Part shown: piece by piece, positions 22,251 to 33,900 of the stretch
Layout of the letters: each line of letters starts with the position of its first letter
Position numbering within the stretch: the first letter of the stretch is position 1
Position numbers and translations under genes: made by a program
NCBI GenBank assembly: GCA_015143295.1
Contig: CM026557.1
Location: forward strand, 37,085,965-37,149,964
DNA from: Tetracentron sinense
Lineage: Eukaryota; Streptophyta; Magnoliopsida; Trochodendrales; Trochodendraceae
Direction: 5' to 3'
DNA length: 64,000 bases
Notes under the pieces: generated by a model
What the model was told of the DNA's origin: nothing
The model's database searches: none
What the model saw: the letters and a program-made list of their open reading frames with translations, nothing else

Positions 22251-24934
22251 TGTTGCACCCCAATATACTACCTAGGATAAGTGAAACCTTGGCACATGAC
22301 TTACTTATAATATTGTCATGTTAGAAGCATACAAGACACTAAAATATGAACCTAAAATTTCTTTCCTTAATAACATAATAGAATGATCAATTTCAGTTAA
22401 TCATAACTAAAACTGCAATAACTATAATCCGGATCACTCATTGTGATCTAAAACTCTAAAATTTAAACCTAAACAATCATCCATAATGAAATTTTGATTA
22501 CAAATCTATTTAACAATTAAAATAAATGTTCTAACAACTAAAATCGGTAGTAGGGATCCAGATCCCTCTCTTCTTCTGGATAATCACCTTCCAGTTTCTC
22601 GATATACTCTTCCTCAATCCAAGGCTCAATTGTGCAAATGTCGAATCCTAAACCTGTCGACAATAACAAGTCGACTGAGCAATGAAAACACTCAGCGAAT
22701 ATGAACTCTTAGCTAACAATATTATAAACATTAATATAAAGTATACATAATGGTTTAGCGAGACATGCATCATGGTTTAGTAATACATGTATACATACAT
22801 AAATCAGAGAGCAAAAACATCTTTTTCTTTTCAATTGTTACATGTGCTCACTTTTCTGATTTGTTTTACTTTTATAACTTGTCTTTCTTCTCCTTTGAGT
22901 GAAATCAACACACATGCATTATGCATAATTTAAAGTAACTCATACTTGTGGTGGGAATTTCTGGATGAGCTATGCGTCAATGATCCTTTGGTCTGCTTGA
23001 CTGGTTGAAGGATGAAAGTCGCAGACAAGTCCTTTGTTTGTTGAGGGGGGGTCTTCCACCCTACCAAGACACTCTGATGCTTAAGTCGGTAGAGGAAGAA
23101 GATGAAGTACAGAAGATCAAATGCAAGTAGAGTTCAGGAGGTCTTGGGATAGGGCATTTTCTCTAAGCTTAATGGGAAATATGGTCGAGTATCTGAGAAT
23201 TGTCAATCCTTGATCACTGAGATCCTCGGGGTATTTATAGGCTAGGATTCCCATGGTAATTCATGCTTGTGGATGGTCATGCATCTCATGTAATCATTCC
23301 AAAACCGTCTGACAAATATCTTACTATAAATGCACATCCTCTCCTTACCAGGTCGGTTCTAGGGCCGAAAGCGGTTCAAAGCGACCAACATTTAATGCGG
23401 AGTCAGGGATATTTACCTAGCTCATGAGTGCTTCATTAATGACTTGCTAGGAGATCGAATCCCAAGGTTTCGTCCATCTACTAGGTCGGTTATACCTTCA
23501 TTAGAGCACGAGTTCGTCCTTAACATGGGGATGGGTTCATCGTTAATTGACCACAGACTCGTCCTCGGTAGGGCCACAAACTCGTCTTCGGTTTAGCCAC
23601 GGGCTCGTCCTTGGTTGACCAATTTTCTTCATTACATCATTATATATGGATAGAGACTAATATATACTATACTTATTGAGGTACCAATCCTTAGCATGCA
23701 TTTTACCCGGTGCGCACGGTTTGTGATTCACTTGCTGGGCACACGTGCCTTGAATCTGAGTTTGATGGTACTCGAGCAGTGCAAAACTTAATCATGCATT
23801 CACACATCTGCAATCATTTATTCGTGTGCTTACTTGTGCTCATGCTTTTTTATTATGTTTGTGCAAATATCTTTATCGTGAGTGAAAGTGAGTGAACAAT
23901 AATAAACCCTTGATTAAATTACACCCTAGGGTTATCACTCAATGGTTATCAGAGATTCATCATAATGGCCCATGTCGCCGCTATAATAACACTTCTAAGC
24001 AACGCAACCACAATTCAAGGTTTGTTTAACCGAACATATACCACACATGTGAACATCATAAATCAAAATCATGATATATTATTCATCTCATGATCAGTAA
24101 ATTAAAACATGTATAACAGGGTTCTTACAATAAATTTATGAATCCAAATCAAACATCATACTTCAATTTCACACATACAATTCCATAAAATCAGTTAGAC
24201 TAAATCCCTAATTGCGCAAAACATCGAAATCTTGCATTCCAATAATCCCGACATACATCCATTCCCCCATTCTCAATCATGCATACACAACTAACATTCC
24301 ATTTCCCCTTGTTAGATCATACATAATGAAATCACAATGAAAATCTCTCTAATTATCATGATAATCTTACATAAGAGATATTCATATGATAAAACATACT
24401 TTAATCTTGTTCTTACTCTTGTTTTAAATTAATCATCATGTTATTGATAGGAAGAAATCCATATTTACCTCTCTTGATCGTTTTCCTAAGATTTCATGCT
24501 TGCGAATAACCTTAAATCTTGATCTCAAAGCCCTTCTCTTCTCCTCTAATTTAAAACCCTTAACAAACCCTAGGTTTTTCATCTTTTTCTTTCTCCAAAA
24601 CTTTTAAAATGTTTTTCTAATCCTAGAACAATGAAATAATGGATATTTATAGGGTTTGGAACTTTAAACATTAAAAAGGTAAAAAAAAAATTAGCGTTTT
24701 TACGCAATTCTATGTGCAAACACCGCTTGGGCGGAATTGATGGCCACTCGGGCAGTCAAAAGCCTGAACCGCGGGTGCGGTCCCTGAACACTAGCTCTCG
24801 GGTGGCGGTCTTGGGCGATCGGGTAGCTGATGACCATTAAAAAAAAATTTTTTTAACTATTTTTTGTTAGCTTTAATTTCATGCAATTAAATCATAAAAA
24901 TATTAAAAAAGAAAAAAATATTTGAGTTTCTATA
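22251..24934 (-). mobile_element. Ty3-type solo LTR, copy C
   Basis: A minus-strand LTR related to copies A and B. It ends GGTGCAACA at 22251 and starts near TATAGAAACTC at 24934. The TATA box is the complement of 24644-24651. Shared segments include ACCTTCCAGTTTCTCGATAT and CTCCTCAATCCAAGG (22580-22625) and ACAAGTCGACTGAGCAATGAAAAC (about 22665). A different LTR-like block (22947-23668) is inserted in it. Its GC-rich U3 boxes at 24720-24830 replace the TCGA boxes of copy B. The flanks GTGAG and TTGAG may be a decayed target duplication. Confidence 0.65.
22947..23668. mobile_element. Nested LTR-like insertion in copy C
   Basis: A 722-bp block beginning TGTGGTGGGAATTTC that interrupts copy C: the sequence on both sides joins into a segment resembling LTR copy D. 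A 5-bp repeat ATACT flanks it (22942-22946 and 23669-23673). It contains GACTCGTCCTCGGT-like tandem phrases at 23510-23625 and GGTATTTATAGG at 23230. The right end does not finish in CA, so the edge may be off by a few bases. Confidence 0.5.
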
Positions 24935-25286
24935 TTGAGTGTATTGTATGTTACCCAAAAAAAATTGTGACTAATGAAGGCTACCCTTATGCTTCGTTTG
25001 ATTCAATGTAAAATATGGGAAAACTAATTAATTTCGTGAAAAAAATCAGTTATCTATGTTTGTTTGTCCATAAAATCTTTCATAAGTAAAATGTTTCACG
25101 AAAAAGAACCACTTTTGTGAAAATGACTTATATTTCAAAAGCTTGTGAGTTATTTTCTCGTAAAATATCCACCTCTTTAAAAAAATATTTTATAATTTAC
25201 AAAAATACTCTTATTTATAATTTTTTTATCAAAGATTTTCCCCTTTATATTTAAGAATGCAACAAAACAATAAAAATTGAATATAT
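24935..25286. other. Intergenic, AT-rich
   Basis: No gene. CTTCGTTTGATTCAATGTAAAATATGGG at about 24992 looks like the end of a small inverted-repeat element, but no partner end was found. Confidence 0.3.
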
Positions 25287-25880
25287 GGGGCTGTTTGGAT
25301 ATACTTCCCTTTTTTTGTCTTTATTTTATGTTTTTAAAAATTAGAAACAACTTTTTGTTTTCAAATTTTTTAAATAGGAAACACGTTTGGCACTACTAAT
25401 TGTAACTTGTTTTAAAGAAAGAAAAACAAAAAAAACACGTTTCGTACATTCATAGCAATGGGTGGTGGTAGTGATGGTGGTGGCGGGTGGTTGTGGTGTG
25501 GTGGTGGTGGTGGGTGGGTGGTTGGTTGTAGTATGGTGGTGGGTGGTGCTAGTGATGGTGGTGGCGGGTGGTTGTGGTGTGGTGGTGGTGGTAGTGATGG
25601 GGGTGGTGTTGTGGTGGTGGTGGTTGGTGGGTGGTGAGTAGTGGTTTTGGGTGATGATAGTAGTGGTTGGATGGTGGGGGTTCGAGTTTTCTATTTTTGT
25701 TTTTTGTTTTAAAAAATAGAGGTAACATAAAATTTTTGTTACCTTGATTTTCAAAAATTTTGTTACTAATGTTTAAAAACAAAAAACAGAAACATAATTA
25801 CCAAACATGTTTAGTGTAAAATTTTTCAAATTTTTGTTTTTAAAAACATAAAATAGAAAACGGAAGTACACTCAAACGGG
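25287..25880. mobile_element. Inverted-repeat element with a GGT-rich interior
   Basis: The left end GGGCTGTTTGGATATACTTC and the right end read inverted (CCCGTTTGAGTGTACTTCC) form imperfect inverted repeats that extend inward over more than 60 bp of T-rich sequence (TTTTATGTTTTTAAAAA shared). The middle (25455-25680) is a degenerate GGT/GGTGGT microsatellite. No convincing target duplication. It has the style of a hAT or Harbinger MITE. Confidence 0.55.
25455..25680 (+). repeat. GGT-rich microsatellite
   Basis: About 225 bp made of GGT, GGTAGT and GGTGGGT units. On the opposite strand it reads as Thr/His/Pro-rich translation, which is a by-product of the repeat and not a gene. Confidence 0.9.
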
Positions 25881-25895
25881 AAAATTTTTCTTTTG

Positions 25896-27374
25896 GAGAA
25901 AATACATTTACACTCCAGAGGCTTGATGAAAATACATATAGACCCTCTCAGGTTTCAGAAAATACATTAGGTACTCCTATTTTTCAAAATATTGACACTT
26001 ACACCTCTTCTATCAGTTGACCGTTAGTCAACTGATGGAATGATGATGTCATAGGATAAAATGGTATGAACTACCAAAAATACCCTATCTAAAGTTGTTA
26101 TTTTCCATTTTTCTCATATACCAAAATTATCCCTTCATTTTTAAATGAGATCAAATCCTTTAGGATGACCACTTGTCTTTTTTGACACCCCTTGTGGTGG
26201 CCACATGTACTTTTTGACACCCTTGAGGTGGCCATGTGTCCTTCTTGACACCCCTTGAGGTAGCCACATGTCCTTTTTGACACCCTTGAGATGGCCACAT
26301 GTCCTTCTTGACACTCCTTGAGGTAGCCACATGTCCTTTTGGACACCCCTTCAATGAAGTTAGATTCACCCACCGCTATGGTTCACCCATCCATCCTTGG
26401 TTTTTTTTTTTCTAAATATTTTTTTTTAAAATTTAATAATTGTTTTTAAGAATTTTTTATTATTAAAATATTTAAAAAAATAATTATTATTTAGAAAAAA
26501 AAAACCAGAATGGGTGGGTGAATCTAACCCCATTAAGGGGTGTCAAAAAGGACACGTGGCTATCTCAGGGTGTCAAAAAGGATACATGGCCACCCTCAAG
26601 GGTTCACCCGTCAATCCTTGGTTTTTTTTTAGAATATTAATTCTTTTTAAAAATATCTAATATTAAAAAAACATTAAAAATATTTTTTAAATTTCAAAAA
26701 AAGAATTAATATTTTAAAAAAGAATTACCATAAAAAAAACCAAGGATGGGTGAGTGAACCCTCCTAGGGGTGGGTGAATCTTAACCACCGTTAAGGGGTG
26801 TCAAAAGGGACACGTGGCTACTTCAAGGGGTGTCAAAAAGGACACGTGGCCACCCCTAGGGTTCACCCGCTCTTCCTTGGTTTCTTTTTGTCTAAATATT
26901 AATTATTTTTAAAAATATTTTAATATTAAAAAAGTCTTAAAACAATTATTAAAATTTTGAAAAAGAAATAATATTTAGAAAAAAAAAACCAAGGATGGCC
27001 GGGTGAACCATAGGGGTGGGTGAATCTAACCCCATTTAAGGGGTGTCAAAAATGACACGTGGCTACCTCAAGGGGTGTCAAGAAGGACACGTGGCCACCT
27101 CAAGAGATGTCAAGAAAGACATGTGGCCACCACAAGGGGTGTTAAAAAGGACACGCGGTTATCTTAGAGGATTTGATCTCGGACAATTTTAGTATATGAG
27201 AAAATAAAAAATAACAATTTTAGGGAGGGTATTTTTGGTAGTTCATACCATTTTATCTCATGACAACTAAAGGTTAACTAATAGAAGAAGGGTAAGTGTC
27301 AATATTTTGAAAAACACAAGAGGGGGATCTATGTGTATTTTTGTCAAATGTCAGGGGTGTAAATGTATTTTCTC
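25896..27374. mobile_element. Large foldback element with long inverted repeats
   Basis: The termini GAGAAAATACATTTACAC and, inverted from the right end, GAGAAAATACATTTACAC agree perfectly for 18 bp. Similarity continues for roughly 230-270 bp inward (left about 25896-26160, right about 27145-27374). Inside are a 31/32-bp tandem repeat array on the left, related inverted units on the right, and three separate hairpin modules (about 26378-26525, 26601-26765, 26861-27025), each opening with TTCACCC..CCTTGGTTTTTT and closing with its complement. No ORF. Long inverted repeats suggest a Mutator-like or foldback element; flanking poly-T hides any target duplication. Confidence 0.8.
26181..26345. 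repeat. Alternating 31/32-bp minisatellite
   Basis: Five units beginning GACACYCCTTG or GACACCCTTG and running through GGCCACATGTCCTT, in the length pattern 32-31-32-31-32. Because a dimer is 63 bp, all minus-strand frames stay open in it, which makes spurious repetitive ORFs. Confidence 0.9.
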
Positions 27375-27559
27375 TTTTTTATTTTTTTTATCGTCCAATG
27401 ATTTGCCATGCCTTCTTTGATTAGTCTGATTGCCTGAAGAAAACTTTTAATAAGCGTCCACCGCCTAACGCAGGATTAAGACTTAAGGGTATCAAAATCC
27501 TAGTTCAAATGTTGTATTTCAAAACCACCTCCTGTTGACTTCTTCTACGAGCCCGTCCC

Positions 27560-27922
27560 TTGACCAAGTAGAATCGTCAGCCACGTGACCTCACCACCCG
27601 ATCCGATCGGAGCGCTCCGGTTAGGGTTCTCTCTCTCTTGTCAAGAAAAGAAGGCAAAAAAGTAAAAACAAAAACCCCTTTTGAGACCGCTGTAACTAAG
27701 TTTAGGCAATTCCTTGCCGGTCTCCGGTTAAGCGTCGGTTGATGGTGATGGTGCTGTTGCGTAGAAACATCTGAAGAAGCTTCGTATGAAAATCTGAAGA
27801 AATCACGTGGAGGTTGAACAGTAATGAGGATTGGGAGCAGCAGAAGAGGAGATAAAAAAGAGTAATGTGTAGGTAGGACTTAGGATGATTACAGCAGATT
27901 TGAGTGAAGGATTGGAATAGGC
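27560..27922 (+). promoter_or_regulatory. Core promoter and 5' leader of the Nudix gene
   Basis: No TATA box is seen. A CTCTCTCTCTTG pyrimidine patch at about 27630-27641 after GGTTAGGGTT is a common plant start-site context, so transcription probably begins near 27620-27640 (inference). The leader of about 290 nt contains five short upstream ORFs: 27742-27774, 27786-27797, 27824-27865, 27865-27876 and 27885-27920. The last stops two bases before the main ATG. The foldback element ends at 27374, about 250 bp upstream. Confidence 0.5.
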
Positions 27923-27993
27923 ATGTGTGATTTGGTGGCCCGCACGGGTCGACATCAGCAGCGCTACGAGTCCGGTTGTCGCCTTATCGCCGG
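27923..27993 (+). CDS. NUDT16: Nudix gene exon 1
   Basis: Starts at ATG (MCDLVARTGRHQQRYESG..) and ends GCCGG before donor GTACTCC, in phase 2. The split glycine codon is completed by the first base of exon 2. The next in-frame reading into the intron is Ser/Leu/Pro-rich and has no family match, supporting the donor. Confidence 0.93.
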
Positions 27994-30900
27994 GTACTCC
28001 TCCCTTCCCCTTCCCCTTCCCCATCATCTTCTTTTTTTCTTTTATTTTTTTTGGGTGAATTGTCATTGTCATTGCCTTTCTTGTTGTGTGGTCTTTTTCA
28101 TATAAATCAATCTATTCCACTTTGATTGATTAATCTTATCCATTTTTATCTAGGTATTAGGTAAATGTTACAAACCTGCAAAATGGTACAGTAATAAGCC
28201 ACAAAAAAATTGATCTGTTTTGATTGAGTTGTCCACTTTGAGGGGATCTGACTTGTTAGGAGCCTAACCAATAATCCAAAAGGGCTGGGGTGATTAAGGA
28301 GCGGAAAGCTAGTCTCATAAATCATCGGGGATCTTACCATACCACTAGACTCTGCAGCATCCACGGCAGCCTACTTTGTGGTGGCTTTCACTTTGGCCTT
28401 TTTTTTTTTTTCAATAGCCCTTGGTATTCGGGTAGCCCTTTCCCTATGGTCGCTCTCACTCTGAACTCGAAACGTGGTGCCTGCTCTGATACCAAATGTT
28501 AGGAACCTAACCAATACTCCAAAAGGCCCTAGGGTGATTAAGGAGTGGAAAGGTAGGCTCATAAATCACCGGGGATCATAACACGACTCCATTAGATATG
28601 CCCCTTTGAGGGGGCAATACTCCCATACTCACATCATTTTTATATGTTTAGGCCTAGAATACCTTTGACTCTTAGTAGAAGTATTTCTAACCCTTTCTAA
28701 CAGCATCCTTCTTGTTCTCTAAAATTATTTCAGATAAACCAATCCACTCCTCTTTAAAAGATTAATGATATCTTTCCTTATCTCTTTTTATTGATTATAT
28801 TTTCAGCTGATTACAACCACGGCGATAGCGCATTGGTTATCAAGTAGATGTTACGAAACTGCAAAACCTCAAAAGAAAAAAATTATCAGTAACACAAAAT
28901 TTAATATATACTATTGATATGACCACTTCAAGGGGCCTGACCTCCGTTAATATCTAGATAGGATCGTAACTGCAGAGTAGTGTCTTGCTTTTGGTGGGTC
29001 AATAGTTAGGAACGTAACTATCTGATCCCATCATTGTTTGATCTTGACATCATCCAACGCGAGACATATTAATTGAATGTATACTGCTTATCTGAGTGCA
29101 AAACTAAAAGAATTGAAAGATATAAAGTTGTGGGCATTGACTAAAAGAATTTCAACATCAGTTGTCAGGTTCTTGTCTTGTTGCTGATCTCACTTATGAT
29201 GCAATTTAGGAACTTTAATTCGAATAAAATTTGTTGTAATGCACTCAATGATGAAGTTAGAATGCGAAAGTAAAGAAGTGCAGCTTTGGAGAGCAAGAGA
29301 TATTTGGATTCCTCAATTATTCCAGAAGAGATAGAGTGACTTTCATCATTCTCCAATTGACAGAGTTCTAGTATTGCAATCTGTGTCATGTACAATCTTT
29401 ATGGATTAGATTGAATGTCCCAAAGATGGACAGATGAAGACGTGTATCTCCATTGAGGAATCTCCCTTGGCTCAAAATGGATATAAGTACCACTATCATA
29501 AGATTCCATGGTTGTGCCGGGTGCACAAGCAAAATGAGTAACGTATTCTTGTGTTAGTAAGTCACGGATACGCACCTTCTGCTTTTTTAGTCTAGTTAAA
29601 CACTTAAACTTAAAGTAAAACATAGACATCCTGGTATCTTACTACCCCGACTAACTATGGTCTCTTTAGCGACCAGTTGGACAAGCACAATACTGGGGAG
29701 TGAAATAAACTGCATGACATCAAAAGAAACTAATACCTTTCTACAAAGTTGGTGCTACTACTGTTTTTGTTTTTTCTTTTTTGGACTGATGAAAGGCTCA
29801 AAGTGGGTGTTGTCCAAACGCAAGTACACCCCAAACACAGTAACACCACATGGAAAAATTGCACTTCAATAAGACATTCTCCACTTTCTTGCTTCGCTTT
29901 TTATAAGGCCATATACTATTCTATTTGGTCCTCACATATGAAGCTTCTCCATAGTCCGTACTTTGTCGTGCTATCTTTACCCGATAATATAACTTAGCTT
30001 AATAATATAAAAACATAATCTCTCTTAATAGGCTGCAGAGTTGTTGCACTTAAACTAATTTAGTCCAAGTCTATCTGAGCCAATTTTGTTTGGGGAGGGT
30101 TGTAGGGCATCAGATATTAAATTGTTGCATCAGGTTGCTAAAAGTCCATCTTCTGTGTCATTAACATTCCATTATTAGTGGAGGGTGACTATGCAAACTA
30201 AATGGTAACTATAGATGAGTGAAGCTTGGTGGATTAATGCCATTTGTGCGATGTTTTATCTAGCATTTTGATCCAGGACAATGAGATTACCAAAATTCTC
30301 ATAAAATATCATGTTGAATAATTTATCCTATAGGAAAATCAATCTCCTTCATATTCTAGAATGCATTTTTCTATATCAATGCCCATTTTCTCTTGCCATA
30401 GTGGCTCTACCCTGTTACAGTTGATTCCTTACACTCGGGATGATTCACAAACACATCTTTTGAATTCCTTTTTTACTTCTAGAAGATATTTTCTCCATAA
30501 ATCTCCATCACCTTGGCTTTTAGTCTCATCTTTTATTTCATAATTTGCCAGATTGATAGCTAACTTGTTGGTACCCACTGTCTACACTTGTAGCCGACTA
30601 CTTCTTTGTCTAATCTCCAAGAAGCATTACTAACTCAGCAGCATTTTCGCAGGTGTATTCCGTTTAAGTATAGAAATTTCGATGAAAGTTGTGGTGCCAA
30701 GTCTGAGCAGATTGTTGAGGTTCTTATGATCAACTCACCTAGTGGACCAGGTCTTTTATTTCCAAAGGTAGAAAGTTGTGAAAAGTTTGTTTTTATTTTT
30801 TATTCTAATGAGCATTATTGTTATTTGTTTTATCATCTCTTACCTTAATGATTTTGCTTAGGCATCAAATAATGATTTTGATTAAAAATTAAGGCTTCCA

Positions 30901-33900
30901 TTTTTTTTGATCTATAAAGACACTACCTTCATTATGTGGATTCCTTTTCTGTCTTTTAAGTTTTCTTATTGTTGCGGTATCTAAAGAAAAAAGGTATATC
31001 ACTAGTATTTTGGTGAAAAGGTACATGGAGGACTATCACTAGCTCAATTTAAGTGATTACGTAGAAGAATTAAATAATATTTTACTATAGTTCCATCATA
31101 AGTGACGGTCTTGAGACATTTTCGTGCAAGGGTACAAAGAGAAGGAACATCACTAGCTCAATTTATTGAAGAACTAAATAACCTAATTATGTAGACTAGT
31201 GGCCGCACATGAGAGAGGGGAGGGGGAGAGAGATTGGGAAGAGAGTGAGAGGGATTTTGGGAAAAAAATTATAGAATATTTTTGGTATAGAAACTTGAGG
31301 GACATTTTAGGTAAACAAATTTTGGGTGACACGTTGGGTATAGAAACATGATGTAGGGACATTTTGAGAACCAAAAAGCTATACGGACATTTTGGGTATA
31401 GAAAAAAATGAGGTTATTTTGGGTATATAAACTTAAGGGACATTTTAGAAATCAAGAATATGAAATATGGGCAAACTTGAGGAGCAATTTGAGTTAAATA
31501 AATTGTGAGAGGCATTTTGGATATATAAATTTGACTTAGGGGCATTTTGGGAACTAAAAATATTTGGGACATTCTGTTCATAGGAAAAAAATTTGAGGGC
31601 ATTTTGGGTATAGAAACCTGAATTAAAGGCATTTTGAGAATTAAAAACTTTAGGGACATAGACATTCAGGCCAAGAAAATAAAAAAATTTAATAATAAAA
31701 AACACGATTCAACCAGATTGGTCTAATCGGGAACCGGTCACTCGGCCGGTTCGATGTTTGGTCCAATTATGAAAACATTGCTTTATATATTAATAAACTA
31801 GCAAACACCCTGTGCTATGCATGAGAAAAAAAATTCAAGATAAGATGTAACAATATGAAAAAAAATTTGAAGAAACTGATACAAAAATATTAACAAAATA
31901 CAAACACTCGTGTAATTAGAAGGTAAAGATAATTAATGAAAGTGAAACTACATTAGACAAAATAATACATACAATAAAAGATATGTAGCGAATATACAAT
32001 ATGAAGCATGTCAATTAATGATGAATGAGTGAACGGGTGGAGGGATACCCCTTGGTGTATGAGTAGAGACTTTAACTGCATCCATTTCCCCCATGAGAGA
32101 CGAGGGATTCAATCCTTGTTGGCAAAAATGCAGAGATTTGATACTTTCATTTCTCGCCATAGCCTACTTGACTACCCCACTAGAGGAGTCCAATTCACTT
32201 GGTCACAATTACCGGTGGGTCTTCTCGCTAGCAGATTGGATCGGTTCCTTTTCTCCGTTGATTGGGAGGACTTGTTCCATAATCTTGTCCAATCATCCCT
32301 GCCTTGTCCCATCTCGGATCATGTCCAATCTTGTTGGCTCCAAGTAGTGTCATGGGTGGCCTGACACCTTTCTGATTCGAGAACATGTGGCTTCAATCAG
32401 AGGGATTCAAAGCCCTTGTTTCCGAGGTATGGGCAGACCATGTGGCATGGGGGCCGCCTAGTACGAGATTTGGTTTGAAATTGAAAGCACTCAAAGCAAA
32501 ATTTAAGACTTGGAATAAAGAGGTCTTCGGGAATGTATTGGATCAAAAAGCCAAATTATTGCGTGACAGTCAATCTCTCGTCTCATTTGAGAGCTCTCGT
32601 CCCCTCTCTGAAGTAGAGAGTCGAGCTCTGGAATCCCTGAAATGTGATTACTTGAACTTAGTGTGGCTTGAGGAGATCAGTTGGACACAAAAGTCTAGGA
32701 TTAGATGGTTGAAGGTGGGGGACCGAAACACTAAGTTCTTCCATCGCATGACCAACTTCCATTGGAAATCAGATTTCATCTCTAATCTCTTAGTTGACGG
32801 CGAGTTGAAGACAGATCAGAAGGACATTGAGGATAGTGTGGTCGGATTCTACAAGGACTTGTATTTGGAAAAAACCTCGTGACGTCCCAAGCTGGACGGT
32901 CTCCCGTTTGATTCCATTTCCTCAACCCAAAGTGAGGAATTGGAACGACCGTGTCGTGAAGAGGAGTTTTTGCATGCTATTCAATCCTTGACAGGGAACA
33001 AAGCCCCTAGCCCTGATGGCTTTTCCATAGAATTCTACAGAGTGTGCTTGGACATTGTGGGGGGGGGGGGGGGGGGGGGGGACCTCTTAGCTATATTGCA
33101 AGAACTTCATGAGTCAGGGTTGTTCGATAGGGCGATCAACAATACCTTTGTGACCCTGATATCGAGGAGGGCTGGGGCTCAGGCCCTGATAGATTTTTGG
33201 CCGATCAGTCTGGTTAGCAGTGCTTATACAATTTTAGCTAAAGTGTTGGCCATCCGTCTTAGGGTCCATTATCTCCCCTCATCAAGGTGCTTTTGTGAGG
33301 AGGAGACAAATTTTAGATGACATCCTCATTGCTAATGAATTTGTGGACGAGCGGCTTAAGTCTCGTACCCCTGACCTTATTTGCAAGATTGATATGGAAA
33401 AGACTTACGATAATGTCAATTGGGAGTTTCGCGTATACGTATTGGGTAGAATGGGATTTGGGTCTCGCTGGTGTTTGTGGATTTTGTCTTGTATCTCCTC
33501 TGCCTCCTTCTTGATCCTTTTTAATGGGAGCTCCAAAGGTTTCTTCCGTAGTTCCAAGTGGTTGAGACAGGAGGACCTGTTGTCCTTGACACTATTCCTC
33601 ATTGTTTCTGATGCCTTGAGCCGGATGTTGGTCCGTGCAAATGGGTGGTTGTTTGTAGGCTTTTCTGTTGGGCGAGAGAGGCTTAGTATCTTGCATCTAC
33701 AGTTCGTGGATGATACTTTATTGTTCTGTGGTGCCTTGTGCTCTCAACTTATCAATATCCGCTGTATTCTGAGATGCTTCGAGGAAGTATCAGCCTATCA
33801 GGTCTTAGAGTTAACTTGGGTAAAAGTGAAATTGGAACCGTAGGAGATATTCCCCATCTTGATCTCCTGGTCAGTTGCCTAAGGTGTCAGAAAGGATCCC

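Noticed and set aside
25341..25782. Minus-strand Thr/His/Pro-rich open stretches
   Set aside because: They are translations of the GGT microsatellite inside an inverted-repeat element; low complexity and open in more than one frame.
26098..26373. Minus-strand repetitive Gly/Lys/His-rich open stretches that look like a repeat protein
   Set aside because: Three overlapping frames are all open because the DNA is a 31/32-bp tandem repeat (63-bp dimer); no promoter or homologue.
29165..29629. Minus-strand open stretch in intron 1 with one stop, about 150 codons
   Set aside because: No family recognised, interrupted by TAA, and antisense within an intron; most likely chance.
31183..31705. Minus-strand Ser/Pro- and Met-rich open stretches
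   Set aside because: Product of a degenerate minisatellite; composition repeats with the DNA unit.
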